Notes under the pieces: generated by a model
Told to the model about the DNA's origin: nothing
The model's input: the letters and a program-made list of their open reading frames with translations, nothing else
The model's database searches: none
Shown: piece by piece, positions 49,324-63,700 of the stretch
Numbering within the stretch: position 1 is the first letter of the stretch
Layout: every line of letters begins with the position of its first letter
Program-made: the position numbers and the translations under genes
Assembly: GCA_947044365.1 (NCBI GenBank)
Contig: OX345651.1
Coordinates: forward strand, 1 to 64,000
Source of the DNA: Petrosia ficiformis
Taxonomy: Eukaryota > Porifera > Demospongiae > Haplosclerida > Petrosiidae
Reading direction: 5' to 3'
DNA: 64,000 nucleotides

Positions 49324-51204
49324 ATGAAGTTCGTTTTGATTGCAATCATTGTTGGATGTGTATTTGATGGACTGTAAGTATATCTAAATTACGAAATATA
49401 GATCTCTAATTCATATTTATAATTATTCAGAATCAAGACAAATGTATTTAGTCCAGTGTACAATCACATACCTGGTCCATGTACAGTATACAATAGTAAG
49501 CAGAGATATGAATACTTTATATGTACATTATTGATATATGATTGCATTATATGCAAGGTCAGTCTTAGGGTGGGGCAACATGAGCAATAGTCCAGAACCC
49601 CATACGGAATTGGAGGGGCAACATGAGCAATAGTCCAGAACCCCATATGGAATTGGTGGGGCAACATGAGCAATAGTCCAGAACCCCATATGGAATTGGT
49701 GGGGCAATGTGAGCAATAGTCCAGAACCCCATATGGAATTGGTATAGTATTTGCAGTCCAGAACCCCATATGGAATTGGTATAGTATTTGCAGTGCAGTT
49801 TGTCAAAGTTGTCTGCAAATCTACGACTGATGAATATTATTTGCAATTAACTATGATAACAGCTTAATTAAAAATGTAAAATAATTGATCACACCCAATT
49901 CATAAGGTTTGCCCAGAGCATCAAGTAGTAAGGCCAGGCCAGTATATATATATATATATATATATTGATAGAACAGGTTTATATCATTACACCAATTTGT
50001 TTCTATTCTTGTTTATAATTATAATAATATTTAGTGAAAGGTGCTGAAGATATCATCCTTCTACCTAATAATCAGGCTATTATTAGCAGTGTAAGTAGAT
50101 TATAAAGTGTTTATTATTATTATTATTGTTTAAATCACAGGGTTTGGTGTTTTGGAATATGGAAGAGAAATATGATAGTCCAAACGGAAGTATTTACATG
50201 TTAGATATGAATAATGTATTAAATGGTCCTGTCAAACTACTAATGGATGATGAGTATATTAAACTGAATCCTGATTTTAATCCACATGGTATTAGTTATT
50301 GGGAGAATGATAAAGGAGTGATATTTTTATATGTTATATGTCATTGGAGGAAGAGTGATTCCATAGAAGTGTTTCAATATAATCCAGACACACTCTCTTT
50401 GAAATACTCTCATAGAATAGAACATGAACAATTGCAATTCTTAAACAACATCATTATTATTAATGAAGATGAATTTTTCGCCACAAACTGGAAATATTTT
50501 GAAAATAGTATTCTACATACTATTGAACAGTTCCTTCGTTTACCTATAACTAAAACACTACATTATAGTAAAGAAAAGGTAACTGTTGCTGCCAGTGGAC
50601 TAGCTGGTGCTAATGGAATTAATATATCAAAAAATAAAAAGTTATTTCATTATTTTATTGTTATATTTAATTATTATTTTTATTATAGGTACATATATGT
50701 GGCTAATAGTTTAAAGAGTGAATTAATTGTATATAAACAAAATGAAGACAATTCATTAACAATAGTACAGGTAATAATTCATTATTATTAGTAATTTTTA
50801 TAATTATAATTATTAGTCCATTACATTATATTATCCAATTGATAATATAAGTGTTGATAAAGAAACTGGTGATCTCTGGGTTGCTTTGTTCATTAAACCA
50901 CTTGAAGTTCTGAGTAATATGAAAGATCCTAAACAGTTTGTAATCTTTCTTATAACTTACCATGTAATATTATGTAATTATTATTTATAGCGTAAATGTT
51001 TCAAGTCTAATTGTTCACATAACAGTTGATGAAGAATCAGAAAACCCATTTGAAAACTCAAAAATAGAGCAAGTATTTCAGTCTGATGGATTGGACTATA
51101 GTGTTGGAACTATTAGTACAGCTCTGTATCATAACAATATATTATTATTAGGATCTGTCTCCAATGATCTAGTAGTGTGTCAAGTTAATCATCTTTTGTA
51201 CTGA
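49324..51204 (+). CDS. PON: Paraoxonase / arylesterase (PON family)
   Basis: Seven exons: 49324-49373, 49431-49495, 50035-50090, 50141-50640, 50689-50770, 50817-50935 and 50991-51204. All phases agree, giving 361 aa (human PON1 is 355). Paraoxonases are six-bladed beta-propeller, calcium-dependent lactonases and esterases, usually secreted or membrane-bound. The N-terminus MKFVLIAIIVGCVFDGL is a hydrophobic signal/anchor. Residues for both calcium ions appear conserved: Glu in GAEDIILLP, Asn in FFATNWKYF, Asn in GANGINIS, and Asp-Asn in IDNISVDKETGDLW. The catalytic His lies in NPHGISYW. The second intron (539 nt) is unusually long for this locus and holds a ~43-bp minisatellite. TTLL1 starts 109 bp after the stop on the same strand. 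Vertebrate PONs form three paralogues; I would not assign this one to any of PON1-3. Confidence 0.92.
49560..49800. repeat. ~43-bp minisatellite in paraoxonase intron 2
   Basis: About five copies of a unit containing AGTCCAGAACCCCATATGGA and ATTGGTGGGGCAACATGAGC; the last copies have ATTGGTATAGTATTTGC instead. It produces three overlapping minus-strand frames of ~95 codons that are not genes. A second low-complexity patch, (TA)n, follows at ~49943-49965. Confidence 0.88.
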
Positions 51205-51313
51205 CACTATTCTTAATGCAGGTGTTATGTTGTGGTTCATTACAATATTATACAAACACACCCTACACTTAATTACAAGGAGCTCCACTCAACATGCACT
51301 GCACACCCAATTA

Positions 51314-53292
<1,979 letters not shown>

Positions 53293-53450
53293 CTTAACGT
53301 ATTGTTTTCTGTTGCTTAGAACTCCATTGTTTGAAAAAACAAATCTTCATGAAAATATAATGAAATGTGTGTGTGATTAATGACTACTAATAATAATAAT
53401 AACAACACAAGATAACATAATTATTATATTTAATACACAATATATAAAAT

Positions 53451-55190
53451 TCACTTGTTTTGTTTCTTTTGTTTCTTTTGTTCTTTCGCTTTCTCTTTCT
53501 GATGGATGTCTCTATCACGCTCTTCTTTAATACTCATTAAAGTTTTCATCTCTTCAAAGTTTAGTTGTATATATTGAGAACTACCATCATCACTTTGCTG
53601 AGATATTCCAGATGATGTTGATAATACACGGTCTCTTTTGGGGATAACAATAGAATCACCTAGAAAATTCATTTCCACTCCTCCATTAATATCCAATTCA
53701 GCATATGTAGACATTGAAGAATTGGGGATCGATGAGTTAGGGATATCTAACTCGGCATATGTGGCATCACCAGTACCTCCTTTAATAAGAGGTAATGTAG
53801 ACGAGTTACCATGGGTTGAGGACTCACAATGGGTAAATGTATGGCTTCTTTGATGAAGGTATCCATCACTAAGACGAGAAGTGTTCTGTCCAACAATCAA
53901 ATTAGAATAGTTTGGTTGCTGAATTGTAGACTCTGGTATGACATCATGTTGAGATGTACCAGAACCGGGAGGTGTAACTCCAACACTATGAGCAACATTA
54001 GGACCAGGCTCAATATTCTGGTAATTATTACCTGTATCAACAGGAGGGATGATTTCAGGGGGCATATCCTGACCAGGTGTAAAATTAAAATAGTTGTGTT
54101 CTTGTCTATCAGTTGGTGTGGTAACAGGAGTGGAACTGACCAATCCCTGTCCTGGAATATAGTTCTGATAAGTAGGTTGATCAGGAGTTGTTAACCCTGT
54201 AGATTCAATAGTAGGTGTGTTACCATCTCCAGGGATATTAATATTCTGATAATCGGGTTGTGTTGGTGTTAATCTTCCTGCATCTCCACTACCAATCATT
54301 AAGTTTGTGTAATTAGGCAAATTTTCTGTCGATGGATTCTCTTTTAAACACATAGGACTCAACATTGGTGATAACCCATTACCTGAAACTGAAAGATTCC
54401 GACCTCCATTTACAACTGGCTCACTCACTCTTCGTTTAGATATACTTGCTTCTTCATCTAATTTATCGAATTTTAATGGGGTATGTTCCATTGTTGAACT
54501 GTTGGTACTACTGCATGATGGTGATCTACTATTTCTGCGTTTTTTTCTTCTGTTTGACATTGGCATTGAAGGTGTGGTATTACGACGATTCCCAATAAAA
54601 TCTGATTGAGGTAGTTTTTGTCTTGAAAACTCAGTTGTTTTTTTCATGTCAATTTCTGCATATTCAGTTGTTGATGGAGGTGGAAGAGGTCTGTCAGATG
54701 AAGTATCAAAGACTAAAGGAGTATAATTAGGTTTGCTTCCATTGTTAGCAGAAGGTGGAGGAGACGGTAAAGAAGGAGGAGTTGTAACAGGTGGCTTGGG
54801 TTGTTGTGGAAAGGGAATAACTCTTCCATTTACACCATCCTCATTGCTTTCATGTTGAGTTATTTCCACTGGAGGATGTAGATTACCTAATGTAATATTT
54901 CGTGCTACGAGATTAAACAATTCATTTGCATGATCGCAAGTAAAGGCATATAATCCTTCACCAGAGCTACACTTTCTCCCAGCTTCAAAGGAAAATACGT
55001 TAGATTCACATCCATATCTTCGTAAATATTTTAATGGCCATTCCCAACGATCATGTGTTTTACTATCAATATATATCAAATCTGTTTCATTAACAGTCAT
55101 ATGTCCTTTATGAACTAACTGATGTTCATCATTGATATTTTTAACTTTGAATGATCTATACTGACTCTGTTTACTGGCACACCCACCCAT
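53451..55190 (-). CDS. FRS2-like receptor tyrosine kinase docking protein
   Basis: Intronless 579-aa frame. The N-terminus MGGCASK fits an N-myristoylation signal with a possible palmitoylated Cys, as in FRS2/FRS3. Residues ~12-105 match an IRS-type PTB domain (WPLKYLRRYGCESNVFSFE, then GRKC...GEGLYAFTC). FRS2 adaptors bind FGF and neurotrophin receptors at the membrane and, once phosphorylated, recruit GRB2 and SHP2. The tail has six YxN motifs, the core GRB2 SH2 ligand, at Tyr 294, 314, 341, 367, 390 and 428, mostly in the form NYxN or YQN followed by a Pro-Gly or Gly. It also has EYAEI (177), TYAEL (478, 496) and QYIQL (540), which suit SHP2-type SH2 domains. A Pro-rich stretch (~128-172) could bind SH3 domains. 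The extreme C-terminus is Lys/Gln-rich. DOK proteins share the PTB fold, but the N-terminal Gly and absence of a PH domain argue for FRS2. Confidence 0.85.
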   Translation of the reverse strand: MGGCASKQSQYRSFKVKNINDEHQLVHKGHMTVNETDLIYIDSKTHDRWEWPLKYLRRYGCESNVFSFEAGRKCSSGEGLYAFTCDHANELFNLVARNITLGNLHPPVEITQHESNEDGVNGRVIPFPQQPKPPVTTPPSLPSPPPSANNGSKPNYTPLVFDTSSDRPLPPPSTTEYAEIDMKKTTEFSRQKLPQSDFIGNRRNTTPSMPMSNRRKKRRNSRSPSCSSTNSSTMEHTPLKFDKLDEEASISKRRVSEPVVNGGRNLSVSGNGLSPMLSPMCLKENPSTENLPNYTNLMIGSGDAGRLTPTQPDYQNINIPGDGNTPTIESTGLTTPDQPTYQNYIPGQGLVSSTPVTTPTDRQEHNYFNFTPGQDMPPEIIPPVDTGNNYQNIEPGPNVAHSVGVTPPGSGTSQHDVIPESTIQQPNYSNLIVGQNTSRLSDGYLHQRSHTFTHCESSTHGNSSTLPLIKGGTGDATYAELDIPNSSIPNSSMSTYAELDINGGVEMNFLGDSIVIPKRDRVLSTSSGISQQSDDGSSQYIQLNFEEMKTLMSIKEERDRDIHQKEKAKEQKKQKKQNK

Positions 55191-55275
55191 TTTTATTATC
55201 TAATTAAAAAAAAACAGTGCAAGCATCACATTCAATGGTTATTTAATATCAAAACAAACAACTACATAACTACAT
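55191..55275. promoter_or_regulatory. Probable FRS2-like 5' flank
   Basis: Short AT-rich stretch between the FRS2-like start codon and the minisatellite. No core promoter motif is clear. Confidence 0.25.
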
Positions 55276-56323
55276 AATCACTATATGTTACTATATGTTA
55301 CTATATGTTACTATATGTTACTACATGTTACTATATGTTACTATATGTTACTATATGTTACTATGTTACTATATGTTACTATATGTTACTATATGTTACT
55401 ATGTTACTATATGTTACTATACGTTACTATATGTTACTATACGTTACTATATGTTACTATATGTTACTATATGTTACTATACGTTACTATATGTTACTAT
55501 ACGTTACTATATGTTACTATATGTTACTATATGTTACTATACGTTACTATATGTTACTATATGTTACTATACGTTACTATATGTTACTATATGTTACTAT
55601 ATGTTACTATATGTTACTATATGTTACTATATGTTACTATATGTTACTATATGTTACTATGTTACTATATGTTACTATACGTTACTATATGTTACTATAT
55701 GTTACTATATGTTACTATACGTTACTATACGTTACTATATGTTACTATATGTTACTATATGTTACTATATGTTACTATACGTTACTATACGTTACTATAC
55801 GTTACTATACGTTACTATATGTTACTATATGTTACTATATGTTACTATATGTTACTATATGTTACTATATGTTACTATACGTTACTATACGTTACTATAA
55901 TTATGTTACTATATGTTACTATATGTTACTATATGTTACTATATGTTACTATATGTTACTATATGTTACTATACGTTACTATATGTTACTATATGTTACT
56001 ATATGTTACTATACGTTACTATATGTTACTATACGTTACTATATGTTACTATACGTTACTATATGTTACTATACGTTACTATATGTTACTATACGTTACT
56101 ATATGTTACTATATGTTACTATACGTTACTATATGTTACTATATGTTACTATATGTTACTATATGTTACTATACGTTACTATATGTTACTATATGTTACT
56201 ATATGTTACTATATGTTACTATACGTTACTATATGTTACTATATGTTACTATATGTTACTATATGTTACTATACGTTACTATACGTTACTATATGTTACT
56301 ATATGTTACTATATGTTACTATA
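55276..56323. repeat. 10-bp minisatellite, about 105 copies (TATATGTTAC / TATACGTTAC)
   Basis: The decamer repeats almost without indel for ~1 kb. One position alternates between T and C (TATATG or TATACG), and a few copies are shortened to TATG. Several frames stay open for 140-362 codons (repeats of LLYVTICYYM); these are artefacts. It lies in the 2.6-kb gap between the divergent FRS2-like and NUP37 genes. Confidence 0.96.
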
Positions 56324-56339
56324 ATGTGTATATCATAAT

Positions 56340-56830
56340 CTACTATTACATCATCTATTATAGTTTTGTATAGTATTATATAGTAACTATCATTACACTA
56401 TTATGTATTATAGTATTGTGTATAGTATTATATAGTAACTATCATTACACTATTATGTATTATAGTATTGTGTATAGTATTATATAGTAACTATCATTAC
56501 ACTATTATGTATTATAGTATTGTGTATAGTATTATATAGTAACTATCATTACACTATTATGTATTATAGTATTGTGTATAGTATTATATAGTAACTATCA
56601 TTACACTATTATGTATTATAGTATTGTGTATAGTATTATATAGTAACTATCATTACACTATTATGTATTATAGTATTGTGTATAGTATTATATAGTAACT
56701 ATCATTACACTATAGTATTGTGTATAGTATCATTACACTAATATGTATTATAGTTATTACACTAATATGTATTATAGTATTGTATTATTACACTAATATG
56801 TATCATAATTATTATAGTATAGTATTGTAT
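56340..56830. repeat. 52-bp minisatellite, about seven copies
   Basis: The unit contains TAGTATTGTGTATAGTATTA and TATAGTAACTATCATTACAC and repeats every 52 bp (e.g. 56411 and 56463), then breaks down into shortened copies after 56700. Confidence 0.9.
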
Positions 56831-57523
56831 GGTATTTGTTATTGTACTATTATCTATTGTGTATTCATGTACTAATCATACATTATTATTATTATTATTA
56901 TTATTATTTATTGCTATTAACATCACATCTAATTACTAAAGCATTAACATTTTAATTTTAACAAGCCAGAAATACACGTTCCATAAATCAACTTTTGAAC
57001 CTAGATATCATTCAATCAACAAATATCATAAATTCTTTGAACAGGTAAACACTTAACATAATACATAATAAGGTGGAGTTAACATGAGCAATACCTAAAT
57101 TAGACCCACCTAATCTGTACTAGCTGTGTAAATCTAATCATCATGTACACATACTATATCCCATATAAGTGGGTTGGGTCAAAAGTTGTAGTTTCTAATT
57201 AAATAACTAGGTCTTCATAATAATTGTATTCTTCATAATAATATTATATATATATGTATATGTATACATACATATAATTATAATTATATATATATATATA
57301 TATATACATATAATTATATATACATATATAATTATATATTAACATGAGCTATTACATTCAGTTAATTCTTATAACATATTAAAATTAATCTGTGGAATAG
57401 ATTATATATATATATAATTTATAATTACATGAAACTGTAATTACTACTTCATCATTATGTGAAGTGTAAACTTATATATATATATATATATATATAATTA
57501 CTATTGTTCATATATACACTATA

Positions 57524-57562
<39 letters not shown>

Positions 57563-57794
57563 TAATAATTATGTTTATTAGTAACACTCTTACTCACCTC
57601 TCAAATGTATCAGGTTGTAATGTAGTTACAACTTACAACTGGTAACTATCTATTGGGTAACAGACAAGAAAGGTGGCGTATTGATTCACTGTTAGTAGGT
57701 AGGAAGGTAGGTACTTCCTTTATTAGTAAATGACTCCCACACGTTTTGTGCACTAGTTATTAAATAGTTATTAACAGTTATTAATTCAATTATA
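56831..57794. other. AT-rich intergenic region upstream of NUP37
   Basis: Contains an (ATT)n run near 56885, several (AT)n runs at 57240-57345 and 57470-57560, and unique sequence at 56935-57235 in which I see no gene. The last ~200 bp (57600-57794) are less repetitive and are the likely NUP37 promoter and 5' UTR. Confidence 0.6.
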
Positions 57795-59083
57795 ATGGTG
57801 TCCCCTTCAAGTACAGAAGTAGATGGTATTGTATCATGTATCAGATTTGGACCCTCTTATCATTGTACAAGTTTATTAGCAATAGGAACAGCAAACAGAC
57901 TATCTGTAAAACAGTGTACTCTAAATGTAAATCATTATTATAATAATTATATATAATTATTATAATTATATACTGTGTCATCTTGCAGGAAAGTGATCTT
58001 CAAGGCGTCCAAAATCTGGCTGAGGCATTGCAATATGATACATTACTAGATGTACCTATAACGACTGGTCTTAAGAAGATACGCACATTGAACTGGTCAC
58101 CAACATCAGCACTCGGTGACAACCAGTCGTACATCAGGTATATCAATTATTATTATAAGTGAATTAATTATAATAATGATTATTATTAGGATTGCTCTCA
58201 TTGGTAATAATCATAAACTACATTTAGTCACTTGTGATGGAAACAATATTAATGTTAATGTAAGTATGACATCATAATGTGTCATTATTAGTATATTACT
58301 ATATTATATATCAGGATCTCAATATTGTGCATACACATTATGTTAATGATATAATGTTTCATCCATTAAATGAAACCATATTAGCTACTGTTGGAGGTAT
58401 TTTCTAATTAATATTATCATCATCATGCATATAAGTTTATTTCAGATGATAATACATGTAAAATATGGGATATTGAAACCAGCATGATGACCTCATCTTT
58501 TCAATTATCATCGGAGGGTGTGTCTGTGTGCTTCAATCCTAATGAGCCTCATCAAGTAAACAGTAATAACAATTAATTGTCATTCTATTATTATTCATTA
58601 TGTAGATTATGGTAGCAGAAAAAATCGGAAAAGTTCGTTTTTATAATTTAGATACTAAAATACCTGTTAGAAGTCTGGAATGCCCTAATCTTCCTCTTCT
58701 GCAATCTGATTGGTCGATTAGTAATAGTTTAAGAGTAGGTGGAGTTACAGCTGGTAATTGGTATGTATGGGATGTAAGTGGATCAAGTCAACCTTGTTCA
58801 ATGGGACAAGCTGGACCAGGAATAACAAATAGTTTTAAATGGTGTTGTACAAGTGATAATGTATTTAGTACTACATCTACTAATGGACACTTTAAAATAC
58901 ATCACTGTGGACATCAAAAGGTATGCTACAATCAATAATCTCTGTACATTCACTTGACCCTATACCTAGGTACCAGTGTCATGTGATATAGGCGTAGCAA
59001 ATAGTACTAGCTGGCACCCCAAACTACCTATTGTTGCCGTGGCAACCAGTAAAAGAATTTTATTTTGGGGAGTAGAAACCTAA
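57795..59083 (+). CDS. NUP37: Nucleoporin NUP37 (WD-repeat protein)
   Basis: Seven exons: 57795-57926, 57989-58137, 58190-58259, 58315-58396, 58446-58555, 58606-58920 and 58970-59083. All phases agree, giving 323 aa (human 326). NUP37 is a beta-propeller subunit of the NUP107-160 (Y) complex of the nuclear pore scaffold. Recognisable stretches: IRTLNWSPTS, ILATVGDDNTCKIWDIE (the clearest WD repeat), VSVCFNPNEPHQIMVAEKIGKVRFYNL, NWYVWDVSGSSQP, FKIHHCGHQK, and the C-terminal SWHPKLPIVAV..SKRILFWGVE. Start is the first ATG of the frame. It lies tail to tail, 149 bp from the stop of the next gene. Other WD proteins were considered, but the VAEKxGxxRFY and IHHxGH words are specific to this family. 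Confidence 0.9.
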
Positions 59084-59232
59084 TGAATAAGGACATTACT
59101 ATTATCCTCTAAATACAGATGTATGTACACCATAAAATATCATTTTCTTTCCTCTTGAGTATGTGTTTTGTATAACAGGACTTCCATATCGTGTATTATA
59201 CCTATGAATATAGTTATCATAATTATAGTTAA

Positions 59233-60358
59233 TTAACATTTAATATAACTTACTAACCTAAAATGAGAATTTGATTTAAAAGTCAACCGATCTTCATGAT
59301 TCAGTTTATCAAGATACTTGTTCTCACATGTTATTGTTGGTAATGATATATGATTACGATGATGTGTGCCGGATTTAATTAACTGATACTTGGAGTTCCC
59401 TCTGACACAAGGAAGAGATGTTTGAGTAGAATTCTCCTCCATATCAGGTGTTTGGGTACTCACTGTACGTGTATCATTTGATGTCACTATTACATAATCA
59501 CAGACTAGAATATCAGAATTACACGTTTTCTTTGCAACAGAATCAACTTTTATATAGGAAGTACAGACATCAGTTTGTGTGCCTTTCTCAACACTGTTAT
59601 TGTTCATTGTTATACAATCATTACATGTTGATAGACTATGATATTGCTTATATGTTGTTGTACAATAGAACGTATTGTATAATGAATGAAGAGCTGATCC
59701 TTTATCAGTAAACTATAATGAAGTAATTAATAAACATTATAATTATTATTAGTTGTACCTTATCCTTATTGTTAAATGGTTGAGGAAATACACTGAATTT
59801 AGATATATGTGAAGTGTATGGAGGATCTCTCGGACACAAAGAACTCAAGCTGTTCTCACTATACAGTTATACTAGCTAATTAATAATAATAATGATATTC
59901 ATTACTTACTGAATGAGGTATCCCCTTTCTGGTGGACATAATCTAATATTAATTAATTATAATAATTAGTTATAATTATATTATCCACTTACATCTGATC
60001 ATTGAGTCTACATTGACTCAGGAGTAATGGAGTAAGACGATAAGGTTGAGAAGGTGCATGACTATGTAGATTAATTGTATTAATTTAATTAATAGATAAT
60101 TGAAATTACTTACTAGTTCATACAACCACTTCCATATTGTAAGTGATTACCACTCCTCTTAATACAGCCATTGTTAACTGTAGTTGAACCCCAATAATTT
60201 CTATACACAGGACTACTTTTAATAAACATTAATTACAATTATATAATTATATCATTATTATTGATTACTTACCTTGTAGATCTTGATGTGGAAAATGGAG
60301 TGATTAAATGTGAGGAGGTAAATGTTGGAGAGACTTTAATACAGGATTTATCAGCCAT
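59233..60358 (-). CDS. Unrecognised protein, six exons
   Basis: Inferred exons: 60358-60273, 60215-60114, 60061-59993, 59942-59910, 59858-59759 and 59712-59233. Phases agree, giving about 289 aa. I do not recognise the family. The first half is rich in Ser, Pro, Tyr and Cys with short motifs such as VYRNYWGS, SQPYRLTPLLLSQ and CPPERGYL. The last exon is Thr/Asn-rich and contains three related words, EKGTQTDV, VSTQTPDM and NSTQTSLP. No signal peptide, membrane helix or catalytic motif is visible, so it is probably disordered in part. TQT motifs resemble dynein light chain (LC8) ligands (inference). The sixth exon has a possible donor TTTTAG|GTTAGT near 59261, so a further 3' exon is not excluded. 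Confidence 0.6.
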
Positions 60359-60774
60359 TCATATTGTATCAACAAAACGCTAAACTGTCAATGACTATTT
60401 TATGACTTTCTTAATTAATTGATTTCCAATTAAAACTCAATTAATTATTGGTCTCACATATTTATTGGTCTCACATATTCCATCCCATTAATTAATTTCA
60501 ATCACTATTTCAATTAAAAATTCTGGATAATAAACAATTATAATAAATACCAATCAATGTTGAAATAAAGTGTTAATAAGTGATGCGTAATGAATATTAT
60601 TATATTCATTACATCTGTCTAATACTGATTTTAACAAAGTAATATTTGAAAACTTGTGAACTATACCTGTTAACTCAAATAGAATGAACTGTAGTGTGTG
60701 TGTGTGTGTGTGTGGGTGTGTATGTGAGAGAGAGAATGTGTTAAATTAATGTTATAATTAATAGAAATGTTATT
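60359..60774. other. Intergenic region with GT microsatellite
   Basis: AT-rich spacer between the unknown gene's start and the end of the HAT-repeat gene. It contains (GT)n followed by (GA)n at ~60690-60735. Nothing else recognised. Confidence 0.6.
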
Positions 60775-63700
60775 TTATGACATATCACACAACACATAAT
60801 CTACTTGTTTCCATAGGTGTAGGCTATATGAAACACTTTGTACTGCTCTGTCAAACATCCAACGTGCCTTATAACAGAATATTAATATAATAATAAATGT
60901 AATAATAATAAATAATACCTCTCTATATCGAGCAAGTCTTAATTGAACTTGAATTCCGCTACAATTAAGAGTATTAATTATAATTATATAGTAATATTAT
61001 AACTTACATTAACCACATCTCAACACAATGAGGATGTTTTGATAAATATGATGCTAAAACACTGGTCACATCTTCAAGAGTTTCATTATCAGACAATAAA
61101 CTATTCTCAACTAATCTATAATATAATATAATATAATATAATATAAACAATTGTAACAGTACCAAATAATAACCTGTATACCCATTGTGGATTATTACAC
61201 ATTGTATTGTGTTGCAACATCTTTATCTTGTCATGTGATGATGTCACATGACTCAATAATAATTCCATGATCTGCAATAATATATCACATGACATTCCAA
61301 TATAATCATGACAGAATGTATCACATGACATTGTATGAAATATCACCTCATTATGACATGTATAGTCATCACATTCATTGACTTGTCCTGATAACTCAAC
61401 ATCATAGTTACACACAAAACTTGCAGCTAGGCCAAACCTCTGAGACACATCAAGCAGTTGCTATTGGAAACACAATTCATAATCGACATAGGTCATGTGA
61501 TATAACAAACCTTCACTTGTAATATGGAGACATTTTGTTTTTTGATACGAGATGATAATAACTGTATTAATTCATACCATATAGTACCATATCCTTCTTT
61601 ATAAGTATGTACTGAATTGATTCCACATTCATAAACATCAATGATTATCTCATCACAAGAAGTGGGGGTTGTTAATTCAACTAATAGGCTAAGGTATTCA
61701 TAAAGATAGTAATATTTCCTTATATGGTAACTAACCAGTAATTAAGCCACAGAGGTATTAAGTGTTCTTTTAGCATGTCTTTATTAACCCACTCAACAAA
61801 GGCTGGGCACATAAACTCATATGGTAAATGTTGACCTAGTAATTTCCTGTATAACAGAATACTGTCCTCTTCAGTCTTAAAATATGAGTAACTACACTTT
61901 TGAAGATATTGAATAGCAGCATTTGGTTCACACTAAAAATACAAATATAAATATTAATAATATTAATAATATTATAACTAACTGTTTTCAGGCTATTTCT
62001 TGCTAATACATAATATACTAATGGATCAAATGATTTGACTCCATTAGATATATCTAACTTGAGAACATGTTGTAATACAATTAGTTCTCTAATATCAGGT
62101 ACAGCCTCTAATAGACGAGTGATGGAGAGTTTAGTGGTAGAACTGTTACCTTGTGATATCTAAGACACTAATTAAATATATGATCATTTGACAGTCACAT
62201 GATTTACCTCAAATGAGAATAGATTAAGATAAAGTGGAAGGCAATTCTTGACATTAAATGACACATCATTTGTTGAAGAGGTTATGCATTTCAAATAACC
62301 TGCAAAATACATAGTGTATGTTGCTATAGAAACACTTAGATTAGTGTGAGAGAGCACTATATCTATGATCCTCCCTGTACTTTCACTTGTGAAAGCTACG
62401 ACAACTAATTTACCCATTAGTATATACTGACTAATGATACACATTCTTGTCTTATAATTAGATTGGGATTAACTTACTTCTAAACACATCCATAGTTTCA
62501 TCAAATTCTTTTTGGGATAACTTTTCTTGTTTCCATGGAATAAAGAACGGTTTCTACAAGAAGAAATATTTAACTATTATGTTAAAATCAATACAATTAT
62601 TATACCTTTGTTACAATTCTGATCGGAATGTGGTTCCCATGGCAACCAACCACAGAGTGTGGGAATACATGCGTATGTAACAAGTGTAAATGAACTAAAG
62701 CAAGACACACTTTATCTTCAATGTTCAGTTTCTTTAATAATCCTTTGGGTATTCCCTCTCCTTTTAACTAATTAAATAATTATAATACGTAATAGTTATG
62801 TAATTATGTACATGTATATACATACATAGAGAACACTTAGAGCTTCTTCTACTCCACTTGACATGAGACAATACACACTGTATGTTAATAGTAATTCAAT
62901 AACAGTGTGTGATGGAAAATCCTGTTGATGGAATATCAAATATTAGATCATCCTTACTTAGTATACAGTACAGGAAATTCTGAACTATTAATTAGTATTT
63001 ATAGCTCTTCCTGGATACCACACATTTGTAGAATTCTGATATGCTTATCTTTTTGTGTACTCACCTCCAAACTAACAAAATGATTCAGAGATTGTAATAT
63101 ATACTTCTTCTTATATACACCTGATGAGAGTTTAATTACCTATTATATAAATAATAAACAAATAATAACATATTTATAATACACATAACACAGCATTGTT
63201 AGGCATCTATAATTACAATTACATAACCACAATACATAATATTATGTAATAATACATAATAATACATGATACTACACAATACATAACAATACATAATAAT
63301 ACATAACAATACATGATAATACATGATAATACATGACAATACATGATAATACATAACAATACATGATAATACATAACAATACATGATAATACATAATAAT
63401 ACATAACAATACATGATAATACATGATAATACATGACAATACATGATAATACATAACAATACATGATAATACATAACAATACATGATAATACATAATAAT
63501 ACATGATAATACATAATACATAATAATACATAACAATACATAATAATACATGATAATACATGATAATACATAATACATGATAATACATGATAATACATGA
63601 CATTTGACAAATAGTATACAAACCACAATCAATTATATTATTAGTTAATTAAAATACCAATGATTACCATAACAAGATACAGTACATGATGAGGAGTGGC

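Noticed and set aside
55285..56373. 362-codon frame of LLYVTICYYM repeats
   Set aside because: Every forward frame of the 10-bp repeat is open in part; there is no non-repeat coding sequence.
62404..62478. Alternative acceptor at ~62451 for the HAT-repeat gene
   Set aside because: It would leave a 27-nt intron and shift the frame; the acceptor before 62404 gives a 73-nt intron and correct phase.
63199..63632. Minus-strand frames of 118-140 codons
   Set aside because: Artefact of the intronic decamer array.
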